Source: Thermoproteota archaeon (GTDB lineage Archaea; Korarchaeota; Korarchaeia; Korarchaeales; Korarchaeaceae). Taken from it: a stretch of DNA of 64,000 nt. Numbering within the stretch: position 1 is the stretch's first letter; the number at the start of each line of letters is the position of its first letter. The DNA is taken from contig JAOZGR010000001.1 in NCBI GenBank assembly GCA_027491485.1, forward strand, positions 62,001 to 126,000, written 5' to 3'. The notes under the pieces are model-generated. The model had not been told where the DNA came from. It saw only the letters and a list, made by a program, of their open reading frames with translations, and ran no database searches. Position numbers and translations under genes: made by a program. Positions 41,429-50,570 of the stretch are shown in pieces.

Positions 41429-41617
41429 AACAACTACCTCATGAGGGTATTACTACCGCGCGAAAAGGCATTTCATAAATCTGACTGAGTCATTTCCTCT
41501 GCACCGAAAAGTTTTCAAGTATTAAGGATCCAGTTTAGGAGGCTGCCTTGGGAGGCAGCTGGAAGGGCCCACGGGTAGAGGGATCTGGCGCCTCATGGGG
41601 GGCGGTGCCCTTCCTTT
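41429..41617 (-). promoter_or_regulatory. structured leader/spacer ahead of the BMP gene
   Basis: Between permease and binding protein. It contains a 7-bp perfect hairpin (GCTGCCT/AGGCAGC, 41542-41559) and a second GC-rich pairing (GGCGCC with GGTGCC at about 41588-41610). It may be a partial terminator, a processing site or a stabilising 5' structure for the binding-protein message. Confidence 0.4.
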
Positions 41618-42553
41618 CTACCTTTCTTCTCTCTCGTAGGGTATCCCTAGGGCTGCAGGGGCACCCATTCTCCTCCTCATGGACTCTGTAGCTCCAACGG
41701 TAAGGATGATTATGGTTAGCAGATATGGAAGGCCATTCAACAACCATTGACTGTACCCTATGGCCTGTAAGGTATATCCGCTAGCCTCAACTATGCCAAA
41801 GAGATAAGCTCCTAGCAGGGCCCTAATTGGATCCCATAGTGCGAATATTACTAGGGCAAGGGCGATCCATCCTCTACCAGCCGTTATATTTTCTATCCAA
41901 GCGGGATTATATGAAACGGAGAGGTATGCCCCTCCGAGACCGGCCAAGGCCCCACCTAGTAATGTAGCACCATATCTTACCTTAGGGACACTTATACCCA
42001 TAGCATCAACTGCCGCGGGATTCTCACCTGTAGATCTTATCACTATTCCTATTTTTGTTCTGTTGAGGATGAACCATAGCACAACAGCTAAAACGATGCC
42101 CACATAGAAGAGTGGGTCTTGCTCGAAGAATACCTTTCCTATAAGGGGTATCGATGATAGCGGTTCAAACGGGACCGGGAGGAACCTTGCATCCACGGGC
42201 AGCTGGTTACCTATATAAATTCTGCCTATGACACTGCTCAGCCCAAGTCCGAACATCGTGAGGGCTAATCCTGACACAACCTGGTTACCCTTTAGATGGA
42301 TACTGATTATACCATGTATCAGTGAAAGGGCAGCGCCCACTAAGAGACCAGCTAGGACACCTATCCACGGGTTACCAGTGAGTAGGGAAGCAACAAACGA
42401 AGAAAGGGCTCCCATTGCCATCATTCCTTCTACTCCTAGGTTTAAAATCCCTGACCTCTCTGCATATATCTCACCGAGGGAGGCAAGAAGGAGAGGGGTT
42501 GCAGACCTCATTCCGATCCAAAGGATGTTTTCGATCAGCTTTAGTTCCATCAT
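41618..42553 (-). CDS. nucleoside ABC transporter permease 2 (NupQ-like)
   Basis: A 311-residue integral membrane permease of the branched-chain/sugar/nucleoside type, with about eight to ten hydrophobic segments. It begins with a TPLLLASLGEIYAERSGILNLGVEGMM-type block (residues about 17-44), a family hallmark, and has SVPKVRYGATLLGGALAGLGGAYLS near 190. It pairs with the permease at 42550-43626, overlapping its stop by four bases. Confidence 0.92.
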   Translation of the reverse strand: MMELKLIENILWIGMRSATPLLLASLGEIYAERSGILNLGVEGMMAMGALSSFVASLLTGNPWIGVLAGLLVGAALSLIHGIISIHLKGNQVVSGLALTMFGLGLSSVIGRIYIGNQLPVDARFLPVPFEPLSSIPLIGKVFFEQDPLFYVGIVLAVVLWFILNRTKIGIVIRSTGENPAAVDAMGISVPKVRYGATLLGGALAGLGGAYLSVSYNPAWIENITAGRGWIALALVIFALWDPIRALLGAYLFGIVEASGYTLQAIGYSQWLLNGLPYLLTIIILTVGATESMRRRMGAPAALGIPYEREER

Positions 42554-43626
42554 TTCTCCCTCCTGAGTTCGTACCTTATGAAAAATTCCCCTGCTAACAC
42601 AAAGAACAGAATTATGCCGTTAAACATATCTACAACTCCTATGGGAAGCCTATAAGTTATCATTATATACTCACCTCCCACTAGAAGGCCCCCATAGAGA
42701 AAATTAGTTATTATCAGACTTATTGGATTCGTTCCACCAAGCCAAGCCGTTATTATCCCGGAAAATCCATAGCCGGAGAGGAATTCCGGTGTAAACCTCT
42801 TCTGAATCCCACATAGCTCCCCTACCCCAGCCAAACCTGCTAGGCCTCCGCTGACTACCATTGCTAAAGTCACTGCTTTGAGATAGCTTATCCCCGCCGC
42901 TTTAGCCGCGTCGGGATTGCTTCCTACTACCCTCATCTCGTAGCCCCAAGGTGTCCGTGTAAGCAGAAAGTATACTAGCACTGAAGCTACCACAGCTATT
43001 ATCAGGGTAGGCCAGTGTATCCTAGTACCAGGCAAGAGAGGTAGCTGGGAATGCTCGGGTATCACTTCAGTATGAGCGAATCCGCCATAAGTGAGCTTGC
43101 CGACCTTCTCCCTAGCCTTCCATGGACCATGTATCAAATGCTGAAACACCCAGTAGAGAACGTAGTATAGCATAAGCGTTGAGATGACTTCGTTAACATT
43201 GAGTTTAGCCTTTAAAACAGCTGGAGGTATCCCCCATATAGCACCAGCCACGAAACCAACGGCAAATAGAGCAGGTAGTAAGATTAGAGGTGAAAGTTCC
43301 GGTAGCTCTACGGCTAATAGGTAGGAGGCCATTGCTCCTGCTAGAAGCTGCCCTTCTGCTCCTATGTTCCAGAATCCAGTCCTGAATACCAAAGCAAGGC
43401 CAGAACTTACCAGTAATAGGGGGATCATTCTAACGATGGATTCAGTTAACCCTATCTCAGTAGCGAATGCATTGAGGAATATGGACCTGTATACTTCTAG
43501 AGGGTTTAAGCCATATGCCAGGAATACCAGAGAAGCTGTTAATAATGCTACGATTACTGATAATATTCTCACGGTCACTAGGTTCCTCTTACTAACCTCA
43601 AGACGCCTTACGGCTCTAATTCTCAA
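42550..43626 (-). CDS. nucleoside ABC transporter permease 1 (NupP-like)
   Basis: A 358-residue membrane permease, partner of the permease at 41618-42553. The family block GLALVFRTGFWNIGAEGQLLAGAMA is near residue 78, and an AAKAAGISYLKAVTLAMVVSGGLAGLAGVGEL segment near 240 matches the coupling region. About nine hydrophobic segments. Four-base overlaps on both sides (ATPase upstream, second permease downstream) show one operon. Confidence 0.92.
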   Translation of the reverse strand: MRIRAVRRLEVSKRNLVTVRILSVIVALLTASLVFLAYGLNPLEVYRSIFLNAFATEIGLTESIVRMIPLLLVSSGLALVFRTGFWNIGAEGQLLAGAMASYLLAVELPELSPLILLPALFAVGFVAGAIWGIPPAVLKAKLNVNEVISTLMLYYVLYWVFQHLIHGPWKAREKVGKLTYGGFAHTEVIPEHSQLPLLPGTRIHWPTLIIAVVASVLVYFLLTRTPWGYEMRVVGSNPDAAKAAGISYLKAVTLAMVVSGGLAGLAGVGELCGIQKRFTPEFLSGYGFSGIITAWLGGTNPISLIITNFLYGGLLVGGEYIMITYRLPIGVVDMFNGIILFFVLAGEFFIRYELRREK

Positions 43627-45182
43627 AGTACCACCTCCTTAGGGCTTATTCCTGACATCATCAGACCAATTTCCTCAACCGAGACCTCTTCGGGCCTCAC
43701 TATACCCATAATTTGCCCATTATACATGACAGCTAACCTGTCACTCATCTGTAATATCTCATCTAGGTCACCAGAGACCAAGAGTATGGCAGCACCTTCA
43801 TCTCTCTGCTCTAGCAATATTTTCCTAATATATTCCGTGGCACCGACATCTAGGCCGAACGTAGGATTCAATGCAACTATAAGCTTAGGCTTCCTCCACA
43901 GCTCCCTCGCTACTATGAGTTTTTGCATGTTACCGCCCGACAAGAGCCTTGCTGGAGTGTTGGGTGTAGGTGCTACTATGCCATATTCCTCTATTAGTTT
44001 CTCAGCGATCTTCTCTATTTTCGAGTAGTCTAGGACGAATCCCTTCTTGAGTGGAGGTTTATAGTAGCTCTTTAGTATGAAATTCTCCGCTACACTGAGA
44101 TTGGGAACTATCCCATATTTCAATCTCTCCTCTGGGATATGCCCCACTCCTAGCTCAGCAATCTCCCTAGGAGATTTATTAGTTACATCTATTCCCATAA
44201 CTCTTATAGTACCGCTTTTGACCTTCCTAAGGCCAACTATTGCTTGGACTAGCTCTCTCTGGCCGTTTCCAGCTACACCAGCGATTCCTAATATCTCCCC
44301 AGCTCTTACTTGGAAGGTAATCCCCCTAACTGCCTCCTGCTTTCTATCCCCCAAAACCCTCAGATTTTCGACCTCAAGGACAGGTCCTCCCATCTTTGCG
44401 GGTCTCTTCTTTATCGTGAAGATAACTTCTCTTCCTACCATCATCTTAGCTAGCTCCTCTTTACTCGTCTCTTGAGTCCTTAACGTGCCTATAACTCTTC
44501 CTTTCCTCATCACAGTTACCCTGTCGGCTACTTCGAATACCTCAGCTAGTTTGTGAGTTATGAAGGCTATTCCATTGCCATCTTCCTTCATCCTCTTCAG
44601 AATACTAAACAGCTCCCTCGACTCCTGGGGGGTTAGAATAGAAGTAGGTTCATCTAATACCAGTATATTAGCTCCCCTGTAAAGGGCCTTTATTATCTCA
44701 ACCTTCTGCTGCTCGCCGGCAGAGAGCTGCCAGATGTAACTATCTGGATCGACTTTCAGACCATACTTCTCGGCAAACTCCCTAATCTTAGCTTTAATCT
44801 CATCAAGAGGATTTATCAGGCTTTTAGAATGACCCAATGCTAAGTTCTCTGCTACCGTATGCCTATCCACTAGCAGAAAATGCTGATGGACCATGCCTAT
44901 TCCTAGCCTCATGGCGTCCTTCGGGCTCCTTATCTTGACCTTCCTACCTCTTACATATATCTCACCTTCGTCAGGCTTGTAGATCCCATAGAGGATATTC
45001 ATTAGGGTGGTCTTCCCTGCTCCGTTTTCACCAAGTAAGGCATGTATCTCTCCGGGCATGAGGTCAAAGTTCACGTGGTCATTAGCTACTACACCTGGGA
45101 ATCTCTTCACGATATTGACCATTGAAACAAGTGGCTCTTGGTTCTGTTTGACTTCGTATTGAGCCAAACTACCCCCTAGCAT
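43623..45182 (-). CDS. nucleoside ABC transporter ATPase, two ABC domains (NupO-like)
   Basis: A 519-residue fused double ATPase. First domain: Walker A GENGAGKTT near residue 52, signature LSAGEQQ near 152, Walker B ILVLDEPTS near 172. Second domain: a degenerate Walker A GVAGNGQRE near 295, signature LSGGNMQ near 418 and Walker B near 437 with NPTFG in place of EPT. Degeneracy of the second site is normal for this family. First gene of the transporter operon. Confidence 0.94.
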   Translation of the reverse strand: MLGGSLAQYEVKQNQEPLVSMVNIVKRFPGVVANDHVNFDLMPGEIHALLGENGAGKTTLMNILYGIYKPDEGEIYVRGRKVKIRSPKDAMRLGIGMVHQHFLLVDRHTVAENLALGHSKSLINPLDEIKAKIREFAEKYGLKVDPDSYIWQLSAGEQQKVEIIKALYRGANILVLDEPTSILTPQESRELFSILKRMKEDGNGIAFITHKLAEVFEVADRVTVMRKGRVIGTLRTQETSKEELAKMMVGREVIFTIKKRPAKMGGPVLEVENLRVLGDRKQEAVRGITFQVRAGEILGIAGVAGNGQRELVQAIVGLRKVKSGTIRVMGIDVTNKSPREIAELGVGHIPEERLKYGIVPNLSVAENFILKSYYKPPLKKGFVLDYSKIEKIAEKLIEEYGIVAPTPNTPARLLSGGNMQKLIVARELWRKPKLIVALNPTFGLDVGATEYIRKILLEQRDEGAAILLVSGDLDEILQMSDRLAVMYNGQIMGIVRPEEVSVEEIGLMMSGISPKEVVL

Positions 45183-45215
45183 CTCGTTAGGACAAATATT
45201 AAACTAACCATCAGG

Positions 45216-46082
45216 TCAATCTGACCTTATCTCAAAACTATCTCCCGCATATATCTCCTTATACTGCCCTTTCATCTCACTGTAAATCCTAGACTTAGCC
45301 TTGAAGCCAGTACAGTGCATCGGCGCTATTACCTCTATATCCATCTTCTTGAGTTCCCTTATTGTTGCCTCTATTCTCTCCTCATGAGCGTCTATTAGAT
45401 GTAATCCGCCTATTACTGCTTTTATTTTGCTACTTTTGGTAAGAGACATTACATGGTTGAGCGTATTAACTATGCCGCTGTGGCCACATCCTAGTATTAC
45501 CACAATACCGTCGTCCATTCCGATTATAAGTGCCTGATCGTCTGGAAGATCATCTTTTATAAAAGAGCCATTCTCTACCCTGTAAAATCCATCAACATAT
45601 TCAAAGCTATTCTCTCTTGGTATTTCCCCGCTAGTTATAATGTCTTGGGCTACTGGTACTGGCGATTTCGATAGGAGGAGCTTCCCACCGTGGATCCTAA
45701 CATCCTCTGCTGAAAAGGGAGGTCCAGTGTATGTCAATATCTTAAGGTTTAAGGAAGGCAGTATCGCATACTTCGGGGAGAATATATCGGGATGAGCTAC
45801 TATAATGGGTTTCTCCTCTAAAACATCTAGAAGTTTGATGAGGCCGCCGGTGTGGTCATAATGATTGTGGGTCAGAAATACCGCTTTTACCTTGGATAAG
45901 TCCTTTTTCAGGACCTTAGAATTGTTAATTAGTGTATCTCCGGTGATGCCCGTATCAACTAGGACTGAAAAATTTATCTCTGGCACTTCTACGAGGAGAG
46001 ATATGCCATTCTCGGAGAGGATAGGTCCCTCAAAGTGCGTCTCATTATCTACTAAAGCAGTTATCCTGATGTGAGATACCAT
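45216..46082 (-). CDS. MBL-fold metallo-hydrolase, COG1237 type
   Basis: A 288-residue metallo-beta-lactamase-fold protein. The metal motif is LTHNHYDHTGGL near residue 74 (HxHxDH), VDTGITGDTL near 42 is the preceding strand, and CGHSGIVNTL near 199 and GGLHL near 226 follow. This set matches the group named 7,8-dihydropterin-6-methyl-4-(beta-D-ribofuranosyl)aminobenzene-5'-phosphate synthase-like, though most members have no proven reaction. It is 33 bases upstream of the ABC operon on the same strand and could be co-transcribed. Confidence 0.85.
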   Translation of the reverse strand: MVSHIRITALVDNETHFEGPILSENGISLLVEVPEINFSVLVDTGITGDTLINNSKVLKKDLSKVKAVFLTHNHYDHTGGLIKLLDVLEEKPIIVAHPDIFSPKYAILPSLNLKILTYTGPPFSAEDVRIHGGKLLLSKSPVPVAQDIITSGEIPRENSFEYVDGFYRVENGSFIKDDLPDDQALIIGMDDGIVVILGCGHSGIVNTLNHVMSLTKSSKIKAVIGGLHLIDAHEERIEATIRELKKMDIEVIAPMHCTGFKAKSRIYSEMKGQYKEIYAGDSFEIRSD

Positions 46083-46276
46083 GCAAATCCACCAAATTCC
46101 TGAGAGTCCCTTTACCTTAACCTTGTGGTTGATGACTTATCAGATGACTTGAATCTCATATACATATATGAAGCCCATCAAGGCGGATCTAGTTCATTGT
46201 CCGCTTTTAAGTGGTTATCAGCAGTATTGGGACGTAATTAGCCGATATCTTCAGTAGATAGATCCATTTATAGGGA

Positions 46277-46290
46277 TTTGACCAATCAAA
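46277..46290. promoter_or_regulatory. palindrome TTTGA-N4-TCAAA (candidate operator, distal)
   Basis: TTTGA (46277-46281), CCAA, TCAAA (46286-46290). Same half-sites as the proximal palindrome, about 42-43 bases upstream of it centre to centre, i.e. about four helical turns. Confidence 0.45.
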
Positions 46291-46318
46291 AGCTCTTTCC
46301 ATTCAGCTCATTCCTATG

Positions 46319-46333
46319 GTTTGAAAATCAAAC
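46319..46333. promoter_or_regulatory. palindrome GTTTGA-N3-TCAAAC (candidate operator, proximal)
   Basis: GTTTGA (46319-46324), AAA, TCAAAC (46328-46333), ending eight bases before the TATA box of the peroxiredoxin gene, a position suited to an activator or repressor. Confidence 0.5.
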
Positions 46334-46340
46334 TATAATT

Positions 46341-46348
46341 TTTTATAT
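46341..46348 (+). promoter_or_regulatory. TATA box of peroxiredoxin gene
   Basis: TTTTATAT within a longer T-rich run, about 55 bases before the ATG. Confidence 0.6.
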
Positions 46349-46401
46349 GCGAATCTCTATATTAGATTAACCTAAGTATGTGAGCCAATTAGGTGATGTA
46401 G

Positions 46402-47067
46402 ATGGAGACTGAAACGACTAGATTTCCCCTAATAGGAGAAAAGTTCCCCGAGATGGAAGTTAAAACCACTCATGGCGTGATTAAACTTCCAGATCATTTC
46501 AGGGGTAAGTGGTTTGTACTGTTTTCTCATCCCGCCGATTTCACCCCAGTATGTACCACTGAATTTGTAGCTTTTCAGAAGAGATACGAGAAGTTTAAGG
46601 AACTTAATGCTGAACTCATCGGACTCAGCATCGATCAAGTATTCAGTCATATGAAGTGGGCTGAGTGGATAGAGGAGAAGCTCGGTGTCAGGATAGAGTT
46701 TCCCATAATTGCAGACGATACTGGAGCGGTAGCGAAGAGGTTAGGTATGATACATCCCGGTAAGGGGATGAATACCGTGAGAGCCGTCTTTATAGTAGAT
46801 CCCGAGGGCACAATAAGGCTGATACTTTACTATCCGCAGGAAATCGGCAGGAACATGGACGAAATATTGAGGGCTTTAAAGGCTCTGCAGATATCGGACA
46901 AGCATGGGGTTGCTATACCAGCGAACTGGCCTGAGAACGAACTGATTGGGGATAGAGTTATTATACCTCCAGCTAGCGATGTGAAAACTGCAAAAGAGAG
47001 ACTTGAGAAAGCTAAGGCTGGGGAATTTGAGTGTTTCGACTGGTGGCTCTGCCATAAGAAGCTCTAA
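46402..47067 (+). CDS. peroxiredoxin (archaeal Prx6-type)
   Basis: A 221-residue thiol peroxidase reducing hydrogen peroxide and organic peroxides. The peroxidatic Cys is C51 in [11 protein letters not shown]211 and C217 near the C-terminus are candidate resolving cysteines, as in the archaeal two-/three-Cys Prx6 group. Length is normal. GGTGATG precedes the ATG. The upstream palindromes suggest redox-dependent control. A 14-base palindrome (ATACCA-TT-TGGTAT) and a T run follow the stop. Confidence 0.94.
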   Translation: METETTRFPLIGEKFPEMEVKTTHGVIKLPDHFRGKWFVLFSHPADFTPVCTTEFVAFQKRYEKFKELNAELIGLSIDQVFSHMKWAEWIEEKLGVRIEFPIIADDTGAVAKRLGMIHPGKGMNTVRAVFIVDPEGTIRLILYYPQEIGRNMDEILRALKALQISDKHGVAIPANWPENELIGDRVIIPPASDVKTAKERLEKAKAGEFECFDWWLCHKKL

Positions 47068-47073
47068 ACCCTC

Positions 47074-47097
47074 CCTTTTTCTCATACCATTTGGTAT
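47074..47097 (+). terminator. possible terminator after peroxiredoxin
   Basis: A CCCTTTTTCTC run followed by the palindrome ATACCATTTGGTAT (47084-47097). T-rich runs end archaeal transcripts; the hairpin may be incidental. Confidence 0.4.
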
Positions 47098-47159
47098 CTT
47101 AGTAGATTAATGGTGTACCTGTATTGGAAGAGTCTACAGAGGTATTAAGGTATGATACT

Positions 47160-47189
47160 AGCGGTTAAGTTTTCATAAGTCGAACCGCT
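47160..47189. repeat. inverted repeat AGCGGTT...AACCGCT
   Basis: Perfect 7-bp arms (47160-47166 and 47183-47189) with a 16-base spacer, about 15 bases upstream of the TATA element of the methyltransferase gene; possible operator or hairpin. Confidence 0.4.
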
Positions 47190-47202
47190 TAGCTCGATCC
47201 TC

Positions 47203-47215
47203 AATAAATATAATT
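47203..47215 (+). promoter_or_regulatory. TATA box of DNA methyltransferase gene
   Basis: AATAAATATAATT, about 50 bases before the ATG. Confidence 0.55.
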
Positions 47216-47260
47216 GGAATATCCCCTTCTAGACTGGTTATCCAACTAGGTGCTAAAGGG

Positions 47261-49204
47261 ATGACAGAAAACCTTCTAAGGAAGCTAGGGTTAAAGAAGA
47301 AGGAGTTAGATATACTGTCTACCTGTCTCTCCGTTTTACTGGAGGTTACTGGGAGTGTAGAGGGGTTACTGAAGCTGGATTTGCCTATGGCTGATAAGCT
47401 TAGGGAGATTCAAGGGTATATCAAGCATCTAGCCGAGCAGGCAGATATGTCTCTAGAGGAGTGCCAGATAAAGGTACAGAGAGCGCTGAGTAAGGATGTG
47501 AGGAAGAGATATGCTGCCTACTATACCATTGACAAAGGAGTAGATCTCATCTCTTCTCTAGCCTCCCTCTACGTTAAGGATAGTAATCTCATCATAGCAG
47601 ACCCATTTATCGGATCAGGACGGCTCTTAGCTAAGACTATAGAGTTAATAGGTCCGAATAGAGTGGAGTTGGCTTGGGGGGTAGAGCCCCTTGCCTTGCC
47701 TGCCTTGGTGGCTTATACATCACTATTAGATATGTTGAGGGACCCATCAAAAGTGAAAGTGACTGTAGGAGATGCTTTCTCCGTACTACCGAATTCTCTG
47801 AGCCGAGAATTCGATTCTCTAAAGGCGAATGTGATAGTTACCAATCCTCCCTTCACTAGGTGGATGCTCCTGCCAAAGGACTACAGGGATGGCCTTCTAA
47901 GGATCATAAAGAGATTGGGTTACTCTGAATACATCACTAGGAGGGAAGTGGGCCTTCAGCTCATTTCTATGTTTCTAATTGACTACATATTAGAGAAAGG
48001 AGGGTTTCTAGGGGCTGTATTACCTGCGTCAACCTTCTACACGATATACGGAAGAGGCTATAAGGAGTTCCTATTGGAGAACTATGATATCAAGGCTTTA
48101 ATCGAGAACCTAAGTGGGCCTTTTTCCACTGATAGCGGCTTCAAGGAGCTGATTGTTATAGCCGTAAAGGGAGTTGAATATGGAGGTACATCTCTCTACA
48201 GGATAAATGACTCCCTAGAGAGTCTCGGCAGGATAGATCTTAGAAAGGTACCCAGGTTCATTCAGATGAACTGGCTTTCCCTCTTTAACCCTCTAAGAGA
48301 GCCAGTGACAGAACTATTTCGAGAAGGCTTGTCAAGCGGAAGTCTCGGTTACTGGAGGGAGATTATGGGGAAGAGTATTGTTAGGGGGCTCGAAATGTAT
48401 GGACCTGACTTCTTCTTCGTCCCAAACAGGTATTGGAAGGTATTGAGGGACGGGCATGGGTCCTTAGTGATCGAGCACCTAGGAGAGCAACTTGCCATTC
48501 CAAAGGAATTCCTAATTAGGACTCTGAGGAAGCCTAGCCTTTATGTAAACAAGATAGAGGTAAATCCTGATACTTACATGCTAGCGGTTCCACCTCTAGA
48601 TCTAGAAGAGCTGCCAAGAGATGTCAGAAGTTACATAGATTGGGGAGCTAGGTCGAGGACCTCAGCTCCAGCGATGAAGGTATTTGGGAAGAAATGGTAC
48701 TCCCATGTTTATACTCAAGTCAGATCTAAGAGGCCCCTTGGCAGGGTCTTTATCCCAGATAAAGTCGATCTTATGTTTAAGAATAGGGGGGTCTTCGCCA
48801 ACTACTCGGAAGAACCTGTATCTGCGTCTAAAAACTTCTATCTACTTAAGGGCCTTGATGAAGATAAGGCTAAGCAGGTAGCCTCTTGGCTAAACTCAAC
48901 ACCTTTTCTAGCAGTACTATGCCTCATGGGGAGACGTATATCTGATACTTGGACGAGGCTCCTCGAAAACGACTATCTAGAACTACCCATGATAAACCCG
49001 GCCGCCATAGAGGGAGATAGTATCGTAGCCATATTTGACCGGATTAAATCTAGGGATCTCCCTCCTCTGAGAAAACAGTTAGAAGAGGAGTACAGAAGAT
49101 CGTTAGACGAGACGTTATTGAGATCCATGGGTATAAGCTCTCAGATATTGGAAAAAATATATGAATACTTGAAAGGCTACATGACATATAATTTGCCCTC
49201 CTGA
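47261..49204 (+). CDS. adenine-specific DNA methyltransferase (N6, gamma-type), probably solitary
   Basis: A 647-residue N6-adenine methyltransferase. A helical N-terminus (about 1-80) leads to RYAAYYTIDKGVDLI near 83 (motif X), SAM motif I ADPFIGSGR near 113, and catalytic motif IV TNPPFTRW near 193. The C-terminal half (about 380-647) is a probable target-recognition region. No nuclease motif (PD-ExK) is visible and no restriction gene is adjacent, so it may be an orphan methylase or an Eco57I-like enzyme without nuclease. GGTGCTAAAGGG precedes the ATG. Confidence 0.8.
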   Translation: MTENLLRKLGLKKKELDILSTCLSVLLEVTGSVEGLLKLDLPMADKLREIQGYIKHLAEQADMSLEECQIKVQRALSKDVRKRYAAYYTIDKGVDLISSLASLYVKDSNLIIADPFIGSGRLLAKTIELIGPNRVELAWGVEPLALPALVAYTSLLDMLRDPSKVKVTVGDAFSVLPNSLSREFDSLKANVIVTNPPFTRWMLLPKDYRDGLLRIIKRLGYSEYITRREVGLQLISMFLIDYILEKGGFLGAVLPASTFYTIYGRGYKEFLLENYDIKALIENLSGPFSTDSGFKELIVIAVKGVEYGGTSLYRINDSLESLGRIDLRKVPRFIQMNWLSLFNPLREPVTELFREGLSSGSLGYWREIMGKSIVRGLEMYGPDFFFVPNRYWKVLRDGHGSLVIEHLGEQLAIPKEFLIRTLRKPSLYVNKIEVNPDTYMLAVPPLDLEELPRDVRSYIDWGARSRTSAPAMKVFGKKWYSHVYTQVRSKRPLGRVFIPDKVDLMFKNRGVFANYSEEPVSASKNFYLLKGLDEDKAKQVASWLNSTPFLAVLCLMGRRISDTWTRLLENDYLELPMINPAAIEGDSIVAIFDRIKSRDLPPLRKQLEEEYRRSLDETLLRSMGISSQILEKIYEYLKGYMTYNLPS

Positions 49205-49302
49205 AACCCTAACGATCTTTAAGAAGCTCTGCAAGCAACTGATGATATGCGGAAAGAGATGGATCCTATCCTAACTAGTTGCTGGAAAGAAAGGTGAAAT
49301 TT

Positions 49303-50421
49303 GTGAGATCAGAGCAGCTAAAAGTCCTAACAGCTACTTTACTACTAGAACTGTCATGGAGTATGAGTTTCTTCTTCGTGACATTCAAAACATATGAAGA
49401 AGAGGGCTTCATCCAGTATGCCCTTATTAGAGGGCTTCCCGCCATAACTTACTTCTTAGGATCTAGATTCTATGGATTCATAAGTGATTCTACTGGGAAC
49501 AGGAGAATCTTCATGGTTATAGGCGCTATATCAACGACCATATCTCTTCTCGGGATGGCTGCGACCCCAACATCGTTATGGATCCCCATAGTGTGCGTCT
49601 GGTACTTCCTGACGGCCTTTGAACCAGTAACTATAGCTTACCTATCTGCTGAGAAGATGGGAGGAGAAGCCTCAGGAGAATATTATGCTGCCTCTGAGTT
49701 AGGATTTACACTTGGTTCAGCGATAGGAGGATTTCTAACTGATCTTATAGGTATTAGATACAACCTCCTCTTAGCCACAGTTATATCCGTTCCTTCCATA
49801 CTCCTATTCTTATCATTAAAGGAGGACGGCTCTACTACCAGTAGGGTGGAGATTAAAAAGGCTCTTTACAAGGTATTTCGCCTGGAATTTCCGAGGGGTA
49901 CTAGAAAAGTCATACTGCCATTTTTCTTAGCTAGCCTTTCCCTATCTACGTTCTACGCGGCCTTCTCAATAAAAGTCTATGAAGCATCTTCTAGGTCAAA
50001 TACGCTGCTTGGAGTTCTAGTGTCTTTGGCTGGCTTATTCTCTACGGTATCAGGTCCCATTTACGGGAAGCTCGTCGATAGATTGGGAGGGAAGAGATCT
50101 TTTGCTGTGTCATGCATCATCTACTCCCTATATTTCCTCGCAGGAGTAATTGCAAGTGATATACTCATATTAGCTATCTTAACGGTCTTACCCCTCTTTC
50201 CCTTACACTACACATCTAGAAATGCACTCGCCATGGAATTGCTACCAGAGGAGAAGGCTTCGGCCATATCCGTTCCCAGCTCTCTTGGATCAATAGCAGA
50301 GGCCACAGGTAATTACATAAGTGGGGTTACTATGACGTTTGTTAGTCCCTCAGGGACCATGCTACTGGGTCCCCTACTAAGCATTACAGCCGTACTGATC
50401 TTATTGGCGAAGAAGCGGTAG
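49303..50421 (+). CDS. MFS transporter
   Basis: A 372-residue membrane protein with about eleven to twelve hydrophobic segments; GFISDSTGNRRIF near residue 57 is the MFS loop 2-3 motif and a second copy, GKLVDRLGGKRSF, is near 258. Substrate unknown. GTG 49303 is preferred because AGGTGA lies six bases upstream; TTG 49279 is a longer alternative without a ribosome site. Confidence 0.8.
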   Translation: MRSEQLKVLTATLLLELSWSMSFFFVTFKTYEEEGFIQYALIRGLPAITYFLGSRFYGFISDSTGNRRIFMVIGAISTTISLLGMAATPTSLWIPIVCVWYFLTAFEPVTIAYLSAEKMGGEASGEYYAASELGFTLGSAIGGFLTDLIGIRYNLLLATVISVPSILLFLSLKEDGSTTSRVEIKKALYKVFRLEFPRGTRKVILPFFLASLSLSTFYAAFSIKVYEASSRSNTLLGVLVSLAGLFSTVSGPIYGKLVDRLGGKRSFAVSCIIYSLYFLAGVIASDILILAILTVLPLFPLHYTSRNALAMELLPEEKASAISVPSSLGSIAEATGNYISGVTMTFVSPSGTMLLGPLLSITAVLILLAKKR

Positions 50422-50504
50422 GATAGTATTTATGCTTTACATCGTAGTGTATTTCCATGAATTACCAAGAAAGGTACGTTCCTGAATATTTCTACATCCC
50501 TTCC

Positions 50505-50547
50505 GTAGCTATTGTCAGACACCGTGATTTCTCACGGCACTAGCTAC
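50505..50547 (+). repeat. nested inverted repeats (candidate structured RNA or DNA cruciform)
   Basis: Outer stem GTAGCTA (50505-50511) with TAGCTAC (50541-50547); inner stem CCGTGA (50522-50527), loop TTTC, TCACGG (50532-50537). Both stems are perfect. No T run follows, so a plain terminator is not the obvious reading. Confidence 0.55.
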
Positions 50548-50570
50548 TCATGATCTAAAAGGTGTTTCTA

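Larger units (their letters stand above)
46083..46401. other. promoter region upstream of peroxiredoxin
   Basis: A 319-base AT-rich spacer between divergent genes with no supportable gene. It holds two TTTGA/TCAAA palindromes (46277-46290 and 46319-46333) and a TATA box (46341-46348). Confidence 0.5.

Noticed and set aside
46083-46200. Box C/D RNA suggested by TTGATGA near 46129
   Set aside because: No matching box D at a normal distance and no D'/C' pair.
47261-49204. Type I or BREX defence cluster around the methyltransferase
   Set aside because: Neighbours are a peroxiredoxin and an MFS transporter; no restriction, specificity or BREX genes are present.
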